DNA from: Paraspadella gotoi
Taxonomy: Eukaryota > Chaetognatha
Direction of reading: 5' to 3'
Length of the DNA stretch: 64,000 nt
NCBI GenBank assembly: GCA_051294375.1
Contig: CM119268.1
Span: forward strand, 7,650,632-7,714,631
The notes under the pieces are model-generated. The model was not told the origin of the DNA and did not search any database. It was given only the letters and a program-made list of their open reading frames with translations. Positions 1-13,582 of the stretch are shown piece by piece. The position numbers were made by a program, and so were the translations under genes. Within the stretch, counting starts at the first letter, position 1. Every line of letters starts with the position of its first letter.

Positions 1-1212
1 TTTTTCTTCCGCCCACACGCGCGAATTCCAATCCCGTTGCGGAAAAAGCACCGCCTCTTGGTGCCAGCGATCGGGCTAAAAACATTTCGAGGGTGTAAAC
101 ATTTAAATAAAAAAGGCAAAAAACTCGGCGGAGGAGATTTAAAGGAAAATGAAATTTAACGAGAGAGCGGAGAGGGTATAAATTGCCGCTCGCGAGAGAG
201 AGAGAACGCAGATGTCTAAATTGGAGGACGAGTTGATTAGACGGATAAAAGTTAAAAAAGAAATAAAATGAAGAAGATGTGAGAAAAACGAAAAAAAATT
301 TTTCCTGAGAGTATTATCTGCAAGAGAGAACGAAGAAGAGAGATAAGAGGCTGAAGTAGGACGGTAGCGGTGACGGCGAGCGGAAAATTGTACGAAGACA
401 TCGAGAGAGAAAGGGGCCTCAGTACCTTCTCAGCGAATAGCAAAAAAAAAAAAAGCAGATCGAACAACCAACTCGATATACTAAAGAAAGAGCAAAAATA
501 CAAATAAAGTGTGGAAAAGAAGAAAGACGAAGAAACAAGCCGCTCAAAGCACGCAGGAAATAAAAGATACTCGAGGAGTACCGCTTAAGATTCTAAGTGT
601 GAGCGACTTCGTAGTGCTGTGCTCTCGATTTACATTGAATCTTTTGGATGATGATTCAGTGATTTCGCTGGATTATAGATCGTCTTCAGGCATGTGTGCC
701 GCCGACCTAATTATTTTTCTCGTATAATTTAATCTCTTATTCTTAAAACTATAAAGGCTCTTTAAAGCGATAAAAAAGAACATGGGAAGACGTTGGCAAG
801 ACTGGTTGCATCATTCAAGTCTCAGTGAGCCTATTTTGTTCACGCAATGTTGTTTGTGTGGATGTTTCCACGCGCGTGAAAACCAAACTGAAAGGAGAAA
901 GTCGTTCACAGAATTGACGGCAAATATTCACAAGGAAAAAAACGAATGATTATGGGATTCTGAGTGACACTAGTGGATTGGATGGAGCAAAGAGGAGAGA
1001 GAGGGGATGGAGAGAGAGAGAGTGAGGTTCCAGTTCCAGATCTCTGATGACCTCGACATGACTGTGTATGAAAGATAACGACACCATCATAAGTTTATCA
1101 CTGTTTTGGAGGAGATTTACTATAAGAAAGCGTTACGAGACTGACAAAGGTGGACGTTTTTTTTGTTGAACCGATAAAAATAGTAGAGGACATTGCAACT
1201 CTCTGGAGGGAG

Positions 1213-1497
1213 ATGCGGACCCGGGCTCCCCGTCCTGTTGGGCAAAATGATTTCGCTGTTTTCACAACGAAATATTTTAATCATAGAACGTACATGTTTC
1301 GGCTTTGGACTCATTTGCGCCTGGAAAAAGAAGGCTTGAATCCAAAGCCGCCCGCGCAAATGTATTCCCGTCTAAATATGATAAATAAAATTCGTTGGGT
1401 GCTGAAACAAAAATCATTTTTGCCAAAAATACACTACAACAACGAAAAAAAAGGAGGGAAGCGGATCAAGAGGCCTACACTAAGCATACCACTATGA
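1213..1497 (+). other. Unrecognised open frame, about 95 codons from its first ATG
   Basis: An open frame of ordinary amino-acid composition (basic, no repeats, no obvious membrane segment or motif) ends at a stop near 1497. The upstream in-frame extension to 1150 would need a GTG start, which is not expected in a nuclear gene. Its family is unknown and there is no neighbouring gene for context. Chance openness is the most likely explanation. Confidence 0.12.
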
Positions 1498-4377
1498 CGA
1501 TAAAATTAAAATAAAAAAAAAAAAAAAAAAAACAAAAAAAGGCCGTAATGTAATAAAGTACAAAGTCTAAATATGTTTAGATGGAAGCTTAAAGGAAGCG
1601 ATCCTTGTTGTGCCTATGGGAGGATAAATTCCCATCAACCAGAGAGGTCGTCCGCGAATTATGGAAAAAAGTGCGAGTTGCCAAAACCAAAATCGTCGAC
1701 CCAATTTTTCGTTTCTCGGCCCGGACCCGCCATTCCCCAAAAAAAAAATCATTCTTCGCATTCCACCCCAATCTTATTCACTTTAAATTATTATTTAAAA
1801 AAGTTTTTAGCTTAGTTACAAAACTTGGTTAAAATATAATACTGTTATAAACTTGGATGATGATAATGTATGGAGAGAGGTGCTATGAGTATGGATAGTA
1901 GACATTTTAATAGTATATGATGGGTGTTTACGATGAGGGTTGAGTCCTGTTGATATTTTTTAAAAAAAAAGTTGTCTTCAGGCGGTATTTGTTTTGTTTC
2001 GTTGGTATTTTTTGACATCAAGTGGAGTATTACATCCACGATGGGCTCATTGCAGAAGGAGGGCGCATAGCCAAATATGTGAGAAACCTCACTCCATCTC
2101 GGAACTCCCGTAATATCCAAGTCAAAAAGAAAGAGATCCTCGCCATGGGCTGAAAAGATTTTAAAATTAAAAAAAAAAAAGGGAAAACCGATAAAGAAAA
2201 AAAAAACAAGAAAAGAAAAAATGGAGAGGATTTTTTTTGCGGGCTCTTCTCTCATCTACCCCTACATGATTCATCGCTGAGAGAGAGTAAACTGAGAATG
2301 AATAAGTATCGAAAGTCAAAGTATAATAAAGCAGAGCCATCTTCTATGGTCTTTGACGTTTCGCATAGCTTTGTTTTATTCTATTTATTTGACAGACAAA
2401 GAGGCTTGAATGTTGCAGTGAGGGGAGAATATTACAGGAAATATATAAAATGTCTAAGGAAACCTCCCGTAAGCCCCGATGGTTTATTAAGATAGCGCTT
2501 AATGGAACCGGGAAAAGAGAGAGAGGAGAGAGAGAGGAGATAGAGAGATAGTATAGATATGTATGTTTTAAAGAAAATAGTGAGAGAGAAGAGAGAGAGA
2601 CAGACGTAAGAGAGATTCCGGAGAGAGCGAGACGAGAAAGAGCGTGGGCAGGAAAAGAAGATGAGAGTACTATGGATGTACATTATTCAACCTCGTCGCT
2701 AGAGAGAGATCGCTGGATGCTGATTGTATCTTTTTTTTTAAGTTCATCATACTGTAAATCCAGGGGTCAACTAGGTTGAGTTTTTATATTTCAAACTTAA
2801 GATAGAGGACTTTCGGATTGAGACGTCCAATTCCTTTGGGGAGGAATTGATATGTGAATTGAAACTAATTATCTCGTATGAGCTCGAAGTATGGAGATAA
2901 GATTATATATTGAGATGATGAATTAAGATCTTTGAGTGTAAGTTTGAGAATAAGAATATGATCATTATAGGAGTGTTATGAGAGATGTGGGAGTTATGCG
3001 AGAGTTGTTGCAGGTTGAGGACGATTGAAATTACGGGGCAGACTTTTACCGCACGTAATTTGGTTTGGGCGTACAAGATAATTGCTCAGGAGGATAGAAC
3101 ACGCTAAACCAACTTTACCAAAGTGATTCGGAGGACGCATAATGAGAGAAGTAGAGAAGTGTAAGGAGAGGAGATATGAGGAGCAGAGAGACAGAGAGAA
3201 ATAGATAGAAAGACTGAACGACGAGAGAGAGAGACCTGATGAACGAGACGAGAAAGATGAGAAGAGAGAGAGATAAGTTTTGAGGACTGTGTTACATTTA
3301 CATACGATAGTACTACAAGTATTTCGCTCCTGGATTTGGACGAGCACGATAACATGCGGCCGGAGATTCTCCCGGGCGGCATGAGCGACGCTGCAAAAGG
3401 TCGGTGCCGGAGTGAGTAGCTGAGAGATATGTCATGGTGATAAAATGTCATGGGTGTAATTCCTGTGTCCCATCTAATAATGTAAATGAAGAGAGTCCCC
3501 CAAAGGTCGACGGCAAAGCGGACTCGAGAAAGAGAAAAAGAGAGAGAGCCAGAGCGGAGAGAGAAAAAAAAGGAGCGAGAGCGAGAGAGTGAGAGAGAGT
3601 CAATACTCCCGTCAAACGGTCGATTTTCCACAGTGGCTCGCTGGGACCTGGAGACGGGCGAAACCCCCAATGATGTTGGAGTTTGATGAGAAGGAAAACG
3701 GAGGCGGAGAAAGAAAGAAAAAGAAAAAAAAAAGAAAAAAAAGAAAAAGCTTTAAAGGTGGAAAAGACATAAATGGAAAAGGGCAGAAAGAAGAAAAGAA
3801 ATAAAGATACCGCTTCGTCTCTCGAAGGGGAAAAAGTGGAAGATAAGGGAACGAGAAAGAAGGTAGGGTAAAATAGGGGACGTGATGTCGCTCACGTCAC
3901 GTGATTGTGTGAAATACAGGGTGGAATCGGTGAGCCGTGAGTCTCGGCAGTGATCAATGGTCTATAAAGTGTTAATAAGAGTTAATAATAGTTTGAATTG
4001 AAAATCAAGATATAGAGAACTAAAATATAGAAAATTTAATGGTTGTGCGCAAGACACAATTAGTCAAAATTGAAAAATAAAACCTGGAATACACCAAGCA
4101 ATGATTTTTACGAATAAATTAAATTAAATTAAATCGTGACTTTGTCCTTGACATTGACATCCACAACTTCAATGACAGTCGCACTTTCGGCTTCTTTGAC
4201 ATCAAAATCCAGAAGATAAAAAACCAACAACAGCAACGACAATGAAAACATCAGCAACAACAACAACAACAACAAAAGATAAGGAAAGAGGAAAAGGGAT
4301 GAAATTATAAGCGAAGAAATCCCGAGAGAATCATCCGTCTCTTCGCGGATGAAGGAAAAAAGGTTTAGGGGTAGAGA

Positions 4378-4433
4378 TTTGGGCGGGATAGAGACGTTGG
4401 GCGGGATAGAGACGTTGGGCGGGATAGAGACGT
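4378..4433. repeat. Short tandem repeat, 18-bp unit, 3 copies
   Basis: The unit TTGGGCGGGATAGAGACG is repeated three times almost perfectly within otherwise unique DNA. Confidence 0.85.
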
Positions 4434-4665
4434 TTCTTCTTTTTGGTGAGTCTCGCGAGGGAAATGGGAAAAGTCAGGGTAAGGCTGTTGTTGTTGTCGG
4501 TGTTGGAAAGAAAAGGCAATATGCAATACAGCGATATGTGTTCTATGCTCGAAGTCTTTAGGGTATGTCGACATGGCGACCATGCGGACCAGACGATTTA
4601 TATTCCTGGCGGCCTATACGCTTATAATCGGCCAATTTTTTTCAAACTTCAGCGAGACTTGACAC

Positions 4666-4667
<2 letters not shown>

Positions 4668-4716
<49 letters not shown>

Positions 4717-4762
4717 CTCTCTCTCTCTCTCCTGCTCTCTCTCTCTCCCTCTCTCTCTCTCT
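4668..4762. repeat. (CT)n microsatellite, interrupted
   Basis: A nearly continuous CT run broken by single-base interruptions, followed by a CAA-rich stretch at 4825-4850 and a second short CT run at 4858-4880. Confidence 0.95.
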
Positions 4763-4899
4763 TCGGCGCATTCCCGAGCTGAGGATTCACGGAACGGGAA
4801 GAAACCTTCAACAACCATCAACACAAATAACAACAACAACAACAACCAATCTTCTCGTCTCTCTCCTCTCTCTCTCTCTTGAGAAAGGACCTTCCCGGA

Positions 4900-6026
4900 G
4901 CCAAAAAAATCGGTATTATTGGTTGTCGCCCATTGGAAGGCCCGTCCCTCTTTTCTTTTTTTTTTCTTCTCGAGGAAGAAGAAGGGAGGAAGTTAAGCGG
5001 AGGGAGGAAGAGAAAGATGGGGAGAAGGAAGGAGGAAGAGAGGGGAACCGACAAAGACCCGCTGGAGATTGTTCTTCACCTAACCGTAAACGGACGGAGG
5101 AAAGGAAAGGAATCGTCGTTGAGAGGAAAGGCAGGAAAAAAAAAGGGAGGAGGAAAAATGAAAGGAGAAAAAGGGAACAAGAAGGAAGGGTGAAAGGGAG
5201 AACAGAGAGGTAAAAAAGAAGATGAGAAGTCCGACTGGACAAAAAAAAGAAAAAAAAGGTTCGTTGTTCGGTTGGAAAAGTAAAAGCTGCGGTCATAAAA
5301 CAAGATGGGAGATGGAAAGAAAGATTTAACGCGAGAGGAAAGATGAAAGACGAGGAAATGAGCTTTAAGAAAAAAGTAAATGACTCAGAAATTTTCATTG
5401 TAATTTATTCTAAACCTGAGTTAACTGTTTAGAATTGAATCCGTTAAGAATTGAATTAAATGTCAATTGAGGGAAGAACCGAAAGATGGGAGAGTAATTA
5501 AAAACCCGAGAGAGAGTGAGATGGAGAGAGAGAGAGGTGAGAGAAGAGAGAGAGAGAAAGAGAGGGAGTGAGAAGAAGCGATTTGCATTAAACTCTGCCT
5601 CGGGTTTCGCGCGTGAGAAGCGATCTCCGCCCGTTGTCTCCGGCCGCTTCTCGCCTTCCTCGATGTTCTTTCGTTTAAACAGAGATTTTTCAGGGGGGCG
5701 AGAAGGGGGCGGAGAGGGGTAGTAGTTGGGGACAGTCGGTTTTGAGTAGAGGGGGGGGCAAAGTGAAGAGGTTGAAATACAAGGAAAAGTTGTGAAGGTT
5801 TTCTTCTCGGGGAGAATTTCACGGGGTGAACGGAGATGATGTTTATTTTGAGCGAATCGAAGGTAAGGTGAGCTGAGGTAAGGTGAGATGTATTTTGACA
5901 ATAAAGCCGATGAGGTGAAAAGGTTTTCCTGAAGTGTCAGAGTTGGCGGCGTTAAGGGGGAAGTGACGAGGGGAGGAGAGAAGAAATCGTCTCAACGAGA
6001 GCGAGGAAAGGAATTTCCACGAGAGA
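4900..6026. repeat. Contig-end segment duplicated at 9.6-11.5 kb
   Basis: Successive landmarks recur in the same order and orientation at about 9600-11480: the cytosine/thymine-rich stretch near 4940, the segment at 5220-5410, the GC-richer stretch at 5590-5720, and the end at 'ggaatttccacgag' (6010). The copies differ by many single-base insertions and deletions and by one extra segment in the other copy. The copy ends at the 25-N gap, so this is probably overlapping assembly sequence rather than a genomic duplication. Confidence 0.7.
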
Positions 6027-6051
6027 NNNNNNNNNNNNNNNNNNNNNNNNN
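6027..6051. other. Assembly gap, 25 N
   Basis: Run of exactly 25 N, flanked on both sides by sequence that is partly redundant (see 4900-6026 and 9600-11480). Confidence 0.99.
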
Positions 6052-9000
6052 TAGGCCTCAGTATAAGCGTTTTCGTGTCGTAGTATGGTTTGTGCGTCTC
6101 TAATATTTTTTGGTAAGGAGTCGTATGTACGCAGATTCTTCAGAAGATTCGCTTAACCGTATCGAGTTCCTGGCAATCGAGAATCGTAGAGGCATGCTTG
6201 AAGAATGCCTGAGGAATGTGGTGGAAGAATGCCATGACGATTGCGTCTGATGCGGCCACCTGTGCAGGGTAAAGGAAAATTTTGAAATTTTGAATTTGTG
6301 ACATTTCGTGGCTCTGGTAACATTCGTGATATGAAAGCCACACTTTGTGGCGCCTCGCCATGTTCGTCTGAAGGTGAAGGGTTGATATCTTTCTTAGCCG
6401 GTCAGGTATTAATTTCGAGATCCGAGTTCGTTTCCTGCGGGGCGGATAGTGCGACATTTCAGAGAGAGAGTTTACGTGCATATCGTTATACCAAATCCGA
6501 CAACTTATATTTTTTAGTGTACCTTTCGGTTCCACATGGAATTCGCGATCGGCCCCGGCGGTGCCGTATTGTCCTTACAATTCGGGCTTCACTAATATTC
6601 ACGTTTCTTTAGTGGGCTACTTATCAAAGGATTCGGTGTGTAATATAAATGTCGAGTTCGAAGTCGGCCTCAGGAGTTCAGAATCCACCGCTTCGTGCTT
6701 CGATCTTAAGTGAAAAAGAAAGATTTATGTATTTGCTTCGTATATTTGGGAGTAATCGAATGGAATGAAACTAGACAGAATGTGATTTTTAATGATGCCC
6801 AAGATAGTTAGACCGAAATCATTTTAATTGTGGTTTAGGGTCAGTTATAAGTTTAGAAATATAATTTAGCTTGCTTCATCGTTCTCATTTCCCCCTAAGC
6901 CTTGTGTTCAAATTTCCTTCTAGTGGGTTCTCTCATTATGTGTATCGTCTCTTCCAGGCTGAGCGGCGAGGACATAAGAACCTGTTTTTATCTTGAGATA
7001 TTTCTACAAATGTGATGTTGAAATCTAGGTTTCTTCCTTAAATCGCTTAAATTTCTATTTTTTTTTATTCTTTCTACATTAACTTTATGCTTTTACTTTT
7101 CAATTAGTAGCTTAAAGTCTGCAGGGAATACAATACATTCTCAAGGATTGATCAAGATAATATTTTTTAAGATAGGCCTATGGATACGAAAGATTTATAA
7201 TATGTGGTGATTGGCTAACAGACGTTAAATTTAACAAATCGGGCGGATGTAACCATTTGAGTGACTACTGACGCGATGATACGCGACGGTGGTGTAATTT
7301 AATGAAGTGTGTTGTGCGGCGCTACTCGGCTGAGGTGCGAGAAGTGTACGTGTTAGGCGGGAGGGCAGGACCTCTCTCGGACAACGGCCTCTTGCGACCG
7401 TGAACTCATGGTCGGACCTTACTACGAAACCGCATAGGACGATAAATACGCGACCCGAATATAAGTTCGTGGAGCTGCAGGCCTCCGGCACGGCCTACAT
7501 GCGCTGCGGGCGACCGCGAGCGAAGACTGCTAGGATAGCATTGTCATTCGTTCTCTATCGCTGCTAGTTTCTGGTCTTCAAGGCGGCCGCAGCGGAGTGT
7601 GGGAGAGAAAATTAAAGGTGAATTATAAGAAATCTACTTACAACTCCGGTGAAGTCTATTATTAAGCGAGTCATGCTCTGCGTTGTTCTAAATTACTCTG
7701 CATGCTCGTGCTCAAATCCCACTCGTGTGCGTCTTTAACCCGATGCATAACTTTGAGATCTATTTTAGCCGTGTGTGCGTATACGGTCGTACGGATGCTA
7801 CATGTGTCCAGCTTCCTCCGCCCCGTTCCGACGATCCTGCTTGCGTCGGTGCCCTCGCCGTCGTCATGCCGCCTGTCCGAGAAATTGTGGAGACAGACCT
7901 GCGTTGTGTATATGCAGTTATATTAGTCAGTTTTTCAGATACAGTAATAACCCATAGCTTAAAGGGTATTATGAGTTGTAAGAGGTGGAGATATTACGGA
8001 GAAATAAGGTCACATGGCGCATTATTTAGTCAGTACTCAGAGCTGTTAATTTTATATCCCTTCATCTTCGACATCTCCACTGGCAGAGCCGAATATTTAG
8101 ATGCAATACATAGACGAGACATACAGGATAATATTGGAATGCTTTGCCATACCCAAATAGCAGGGTGGCGGTGTTACGAAAATCAACTGATCTCAATTAT
8201 TGCGAGGAAATCCAGCTATCTCTTAGCAACATTATTCCCCGTTGTCTGTATGTGCATACATTTTATATATATCTGACGAAATCCAGGAAAAAAAATGGCC
8301 ACCAGTTTGCAAAGAACGGATCGACACGAACATACTTTAGCCTGCGTGGTTTAGATTTAGAGTTCTACTTAGAGTACAGAGAAATATCCAGAAAGACAGT
8401 GTACAAAGCATAGATTCTGTGATTAGAAGATTTGCACCGATAATTAGTTCAGATAAGATTTACGTAAGATAGTAAGGATTATTAATCGAAGCTTTACTGA
8501 ACGCAGCGTCATCGTCTGTGCAGATCGTCAAGGTTTGTTCATCGTGGAAAGTTGGTGTGTAGACTTTTCAGTAGACATATAAGAGTGCTGTTGATGTAGA
8601 TATCTCGGAATACTTATTTTGTGTGAGATCGACTAGGATTTGCGTGGATTTTCATATGAGAGAAGCATCTAGCTGTTCTATAAGCAGTTAAAGGGTCAGT
8701 CGGCGTTCAGAAACAAGTTAACGGAAAAGCACCGTTTAAACTTGAATTTATAGTATAGTGCGTAGAGTTTGCCATACTTAAAAAATAGAATGGTGATATG
8801 TTATCGTTGCAGCCTAAGACTTCTACCATGACCCAGAGCGTGACTCAATAACATACTAGCAGAGCGTAAACTAACACTCATCAACTCACTCTACTCACAT
8901 CTCAAGCATCAGCAAAAACTCAAGCTTAAGATCTACATGTCAAGTCCTGGGCTTCGTAATAATCGTACTCCTTTCAGGCCTTAGCCGACGTCAATCTACG

Positions 9001-9590
9001 ATGGACTTTGTGCGGTCATCATCTACCAGGGCGTTTTGGAGCCGGCGCGCATCGTGCGCTGCTAGGCGCCGATTTAATACCCAGTCGATCTAAGGTCTTA
9101 ACAATGGCAAGAAATTAGTTCCAAGAGACAGTATAAGATTCAAAAGAGCGAGCCACTTCTCCGAACTTAGTCAAAATCACAAAGTACAACAATAACAAAA
9201 AACAACACAAAAACAACAATCTACATCTCTTCAATATAAGCTGAGAACAAAACAAACTTGTAACCGAACGAATCCGTATGCTTCACTCGATGAAAAGTAA
9301 GAAAATAAGGTTTCCTCTTTCTTTTTTTTTTCCCGAAAAGAACTAAAAAACTGATAACTTTCGATCGAAAGTAAAAGTAGTCAACTTCTGGACCAATGCG
9401 ATTCTCCTACATTCTATCATATTAAACATTCGTGCACGAAACATAAATGGATCTCCCATGACGCATTTCCAACTCAGAAGAGAAGAGATGAGACGTCTCT
9501 GCAGTCTTGAAGGAAGAACCTGCGCACGGAGCCAGAGAAAGAGAAGAAGACGATGAGAGATTGTATGATGAGATCGATGGATGAGATTTC
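6052..9590. other. Sequence of balanced composition, no recognisable gene
   Basis: This stretch lacks the simple repeats seen elsewhere and has a more balanced base composition. The longest frames are 7725-8276 on the + strand (GTG start, 183 codons) and 6140-6535 on the minus strand. Neither shows a domain I can name. The minus frame carries an 'ILDC'-type tetrapeptide next to an aromatic-rich stretch, faintly like DDE transposases, but nothing downstream supports that. No RNA gene seen. Confidence 0.5.
7725..8276 (+). other. Unrecognised open frame, 183 codons
   Basis: This is one of the longest non-repetitive open frames in the window. It begins with GTG; internal ATG codons occur from codon 7 onwards. 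The translation has mixed composition with a hydrophobic C-terminal tail of about 15 residues. I recognise no family, and there is no second exon or polyadenylation context that makes it a convincing gene. It may be a chance frame in noisy sequence. Confidence 0.15.
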
Positions 9591-9599
9591 GAGACGCAA

Positions 9600-11480
9600 G
9601 TATGGAAGGACAAGCCCGTTCCTTCTTTTCTTTTTTGTCTTCATCGAGGAATGAAGAAGGGGGAGAGAATAAGGCGAGAGACGTGAGTTAAAGCAAGAGA
9701 AATTAGAGCGAGCTAAGACGGCAGGAAGTGAGTGAGAGAGTGACATTGTCCAACCAGACAAGTATTATTCCGGCAATAGAGCGTAACATTGAGATATAAG
9801 TTACATTGCACACTCCCGAAAGACCAGTAAACAACGTTGGACGGAAGAAAGAATATGGAATAATATTTCAAGGATCGTTGATGAGGAGAGAAGGAGAAAA
9901 AGAAGGAGGAAGGGAGAAAGAGAAAAGAAAGAAAGAGGAAGGGAGAGGAAGAAAGGGAGAAGAGGAGGAGGGAGAGAAGAGGAGAAAAAGAGAGAGAAGG
10001 TGATGAGAAGATGACCAGAGAGAGTAAGAAAGAAGAGATAGAAGGAAGGTCGGAAGACTGGACGAAACAAGAAGAGAAAGAAGAAAGAGTTGTGTTCGGA
10101 TGATGGAAAGAGAGGTAAAAACGACGGTTCATAAACAAGATGAGAGATGAAAAAAGTTAGAATGATGACGGAAGAAAGATAGAAAGACGAAATGAGAGCT
10201 TATAGGAAAATAAGTAAAATGACTAAGACCAAAATTTTCATGTGTCATGAATTTAATTTAACCTGAGGTATTAAAACATGTTAGAGCGAAAATTGAGAAT
10301 CGTTAAGAAGTTGAATAAATCAAATGAGAGAAACCGAAAAGATGGGAGAGAAGTATCTATAAAACGGGAATGAATGATTCATAAAATGGATGACTAATTA
10401 ATACACTCTACTAAATTTTAAAAAAGAATGACGTAACTTAAGAGAAACGATCACCCCTACATTAAAATGTATAAGAATGAAGATACGAGCATAGATGTCT
10501 TTAATCTTAATTAAATAGCATTATGTGTCTGTGTTGATTGAGACTTTAAGGATAAAAAATAAATTAAGTGTGTGCTAAAATCATATTCGAAGCTCTCTTA
10601 TGCGTGTATTTTGACTTTCGAGAAGCGGTGCGTACGTCCCTACGGAGATGTCGTTTCTTCCTCCCCGAGCGAAGGAAAAGAGTGGAAGAGAAGAAGAGTC
10701 AGATTTGAGAGAAAGAGATATGAGGAGAGATATGATTTATGAAGAGATGAGAATGTGTATGATTCACAACCGAAGTACTGAGTAATGAAGTAAAGAAGGA
10801 AGGATGAAACCCAAGCGGCGGAGAAGAAAGGAGAGGAAATTTGAAAAAGAGGAAAGGAAAGAGAAAGTAGAGAGGAGAATCAAGAAATAATGCAGTAAAC
10901 TACTAGCAATCGAGTATCGCGCGTGAAGATCCTAACGATCTGGCGCGTTGTCTCCGTCCGCTTCTGCGTCCTCCTCGATGTAATCTTCGTTTCAGAGCTT
11001 ATTTCTAGGGGGGTGCGAGAAGGGCGGGATGAAGGGGGTAGTTGGGGTACAGTCGGTTTTGAGGGAGGGGTGGGGGCAAAGTAAGAGGTTGCAATACCAA
11101 GAAACAAGTTGGTGAAGGTTTCTCTATACTCGACAAAACCATTCAAGAAGCCAAGTAATGTAAAGAGAAATATAAGGGAGAGATTTCACGAGAAGTGAAA
11201 CGGAGTTATGATGTTTTATTTTGGAGGCGACCACGAATCGAAGCGTAAGGTGGAAGCTGAAGGGTAGAAGTGAGAACCGAATGATTTTCCCGCAATAAAG
11301 ACGGCGATGAGAATCGAACAGGTATTATCCGACAAGTAGTCAGAGTGCGGCCGTGGTGGAGAGCGGGAGGACCCACTTTGACGGGGGAAGGAAAGAGAAA
11401 CAATACCGTCTCAAACCAACAATGCATAAATTGGGAGAAGCGAGTAGGGAACAATATGGAGAATTTCCACGAGGAGAGGC
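9600..11480. repeat. Second, longer copy of the 4.9-6.0 kb segment
   Basis: Landmarks of 4900-6026 recur in order: the stretch near 9605-9670, the polypurine tract at 9880-10070, 10080-10260, the GC-richer block at 10910-11060 with the same G-run context, and the 'gaatttccacgag' landmark at 11461. A segment of about 500 bp at roughly 10360-10890 has no equivalent in the other copy. Indel density between the copies is very high, which points to uncorrected long-read consensus. Confidence 0.7.
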
Positions 11481-12535
11481 GACCGTGGTTAAGTCCGTCC
11501 GCTTTCCCGACGCCCGGAGCGAGCCCGTTGTGATTTTCCCATAATCCTCGCGGTTCGTCTGTCTTTTTTTGCTTGACCGACAGAGCGACGGACGGGAAAT
11601 TTGTCGAGCAGGACTAAAGGCCAGCAGATTGCGGATACCATTCGGTCTCGGTTTTTGATGTAGTCGCTCGTCGTGCGTCCGACGCGTTCCGTGCGGTCGT
11701 TCGTTCGAGCTTCGCCAGGATTGCAACCGTGCGCCCGGCTGCATTAGTAAACGTCGTTTTTGCGTTGTATAATCAGATCGTCATCATCTTGCTGTATAGT
11801 TGCTCTTAATTCTTTCTTTTATGATCTGCTCCGGGGATAGTGTCTAGCAGTCAAACCCGACACATCGCGACACGAAGCGGAGAGAAGAAGCGCAGTGTCA
11901 CGAATGAGACCCATAATGCTGCCTCCTTTTAGACTTTCAGACAAGTTCCGGTTATTGAGAACGGAACGAATACACCGAAACCGACGTCCCGTCGTCTTAA
12001 AAGACGACGACTAGAGAAAGATGTCGTCGTCGTTGTCGTTCGTCGTACCCCTAGTCATCGTCCTTAGCCATTGTTGTGTTTTGGTCGCCCCGTTTCTTGT
12101 GGTTTTCTGCGGAATCGTTTCTCGTGGCCACTTTTGTTTTTTTCCTCTTCTACCATTATTGGCTTTGATGTTTTGTTTGCTGGGAAAATGACCTTAACAG
12201 ACGCCATTTTAGGATCTTTTTTTTTCTTCTTCTTCCTCCTTTTCCTTCCTTTCCTTTTTCAATTTCCTCCTCTTTTCTCCGCCGCTGTTTACTTACTCTT
12301 TTATGTTTTTAAGATTCGGTTGTGAAAAATTCACTTAAAAATCATTCAATGATTCATGCGGAGAGAAAAAAGTTTGGAAGAGAAAAAAAAAAAAAAAAAA
12401 GAAAAAAAGGAAAGAAAGAAAAAAAAGAAAAAAAAAAAAAAAAAAGAAAAAGAAAAAAAAAGGATCCTGAGGAAAGACGCCAGCTTCTTCTTCTCGCTTC
12501 TTCCAGCATGCAATGACTTTCTCACGATTTTCTTC

Positions 12536-12561
12536 TTTCTCTCTCTTCTTTCTCTCTCTCT

Positions 12562-12642
<81 letters not shown>
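12536..12642. repeat. (CT)n microsatellite
   Basis: Interrupted CT dinucleotide array of about 105 bp. Confidence 0.95.
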
Positions 12643-12645
<3 letters not shown>

Positions 12646-12768
12646 CCTTTATATTTTTTTAATTTTATCCGCTCCATTGTTTTGACTTGGTCTTCAATTT
12701 ATCAATTGTTAGTTTTCAATATATTCGAACAATGCATCCTCACGCGCTCGCGCATCTGTTAACTAGTC

Positions 12769-12790
12769 TCTCTGCTCTCTCTCTCTCTCT

Positions 12791-12846
<56 letters not shown>

Positions 12847-12847
12847 C
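12769..12847. repeat. (CT)n microsatellite
   Basis: CT array with few interruptions, about 80 bp. Confidence 0.95.
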
Positions 12848-13549
12848 ATTTCGTTGACGATGGAATGACGTCAAATTGGAATCCAATTTATGTTCGTCAT
12901 TTCTAACTTTAATGTCATCACTTTTTTCGATCCATGTCGTCAAAAAAGAAGTGACTGACTTTTACTTCTATCACGAGTTAATCAGTTTTTTTTTCTCTTT
13001 GGAAAAAAAAAAGAAAAGAAACTTTTTTTCTTTCTTTTCATCGATGATCATCGATTTTCGTTACAAAGTTTTTTTTTCTCCTTTTTAGTTTTTCCTTCCT
13101 TTTTCTTTTCCTTTTTTTCCCCCTTTTTTTCCTTTTTCCTCTCAGTTTCCACTCTTTCTTTTTTTAATGTTTTCACCTCCAAATTCGTAGCTCCTGACTC
13201 TGCCCCGCCCTTTTCTTTGCCTTCTCCGTTTTCCTAAGTTTTAAAACTAGTTGCTTCTCCTCTATTTTCTTATCTTATTTTCATCTTTCTTTTTTTCTCT
13301 CCTTCTCTTTTCCCCTCGTTTTTCTCTCTTTCTTGCTTCTCTTTTCATTATTTCTTCTTCATACCGTCCCAACCTCTTTCCATTTCTCCTTTCCTTCAAT
13401 TTCCCCTCATTATTCACTTTCCTCCCTCTTCTTCCATTTCCTCCCTTCCTTTACTTTCCTCTATTTCTTTTCTTTCCTCCCATCTTCTCCATTCTCTCCC
13501 ACATTCGGAGCCCCGAGCGTCAGCGACGGGGGAAAAGATGACATGTGCA

Positions 13550-13552
<3 letters not shown>

Positions 13553-13582
<30 letters not shown>

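Larger units (their letters stand above)
1..4870. other. Purine-rich non-coding DNA without a recognisable gene
   Basis: The + strand is strongly G/A-rich, with many interrupted GA tracts (for example around 960-1025, 2515-2610, 3180-3270 and 3530-3600), a long oligo-A/AG tract at 3700-3860, and poly-A at 1514-1531. The largest open frame that is not simple repeat runs 1150-1497 on the + strand. It begins with GTG; its first ATG is at 1213, and it resembles no family I recognise. I see no splice-consistent exon series, tRNA or transposon protein here. Confidence 0.6.

Noticed and set aside
4443-5213. 256-codon open frame on the + strand
   Set aside because: Large parts translate CT and GA/poly-A repeats (Ser/Leu and Lys/Glu/Arg runs). 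There is no domain, and frame openness is expected from the repeats.
6140-6535. Possible DDE transposase remnant on the minus strand
   Set aside because: Only an 'ILDC'-like tetrapeptide with a loosely fitting upstream stretch. No second catalytic motif or continuation was found in any frame.
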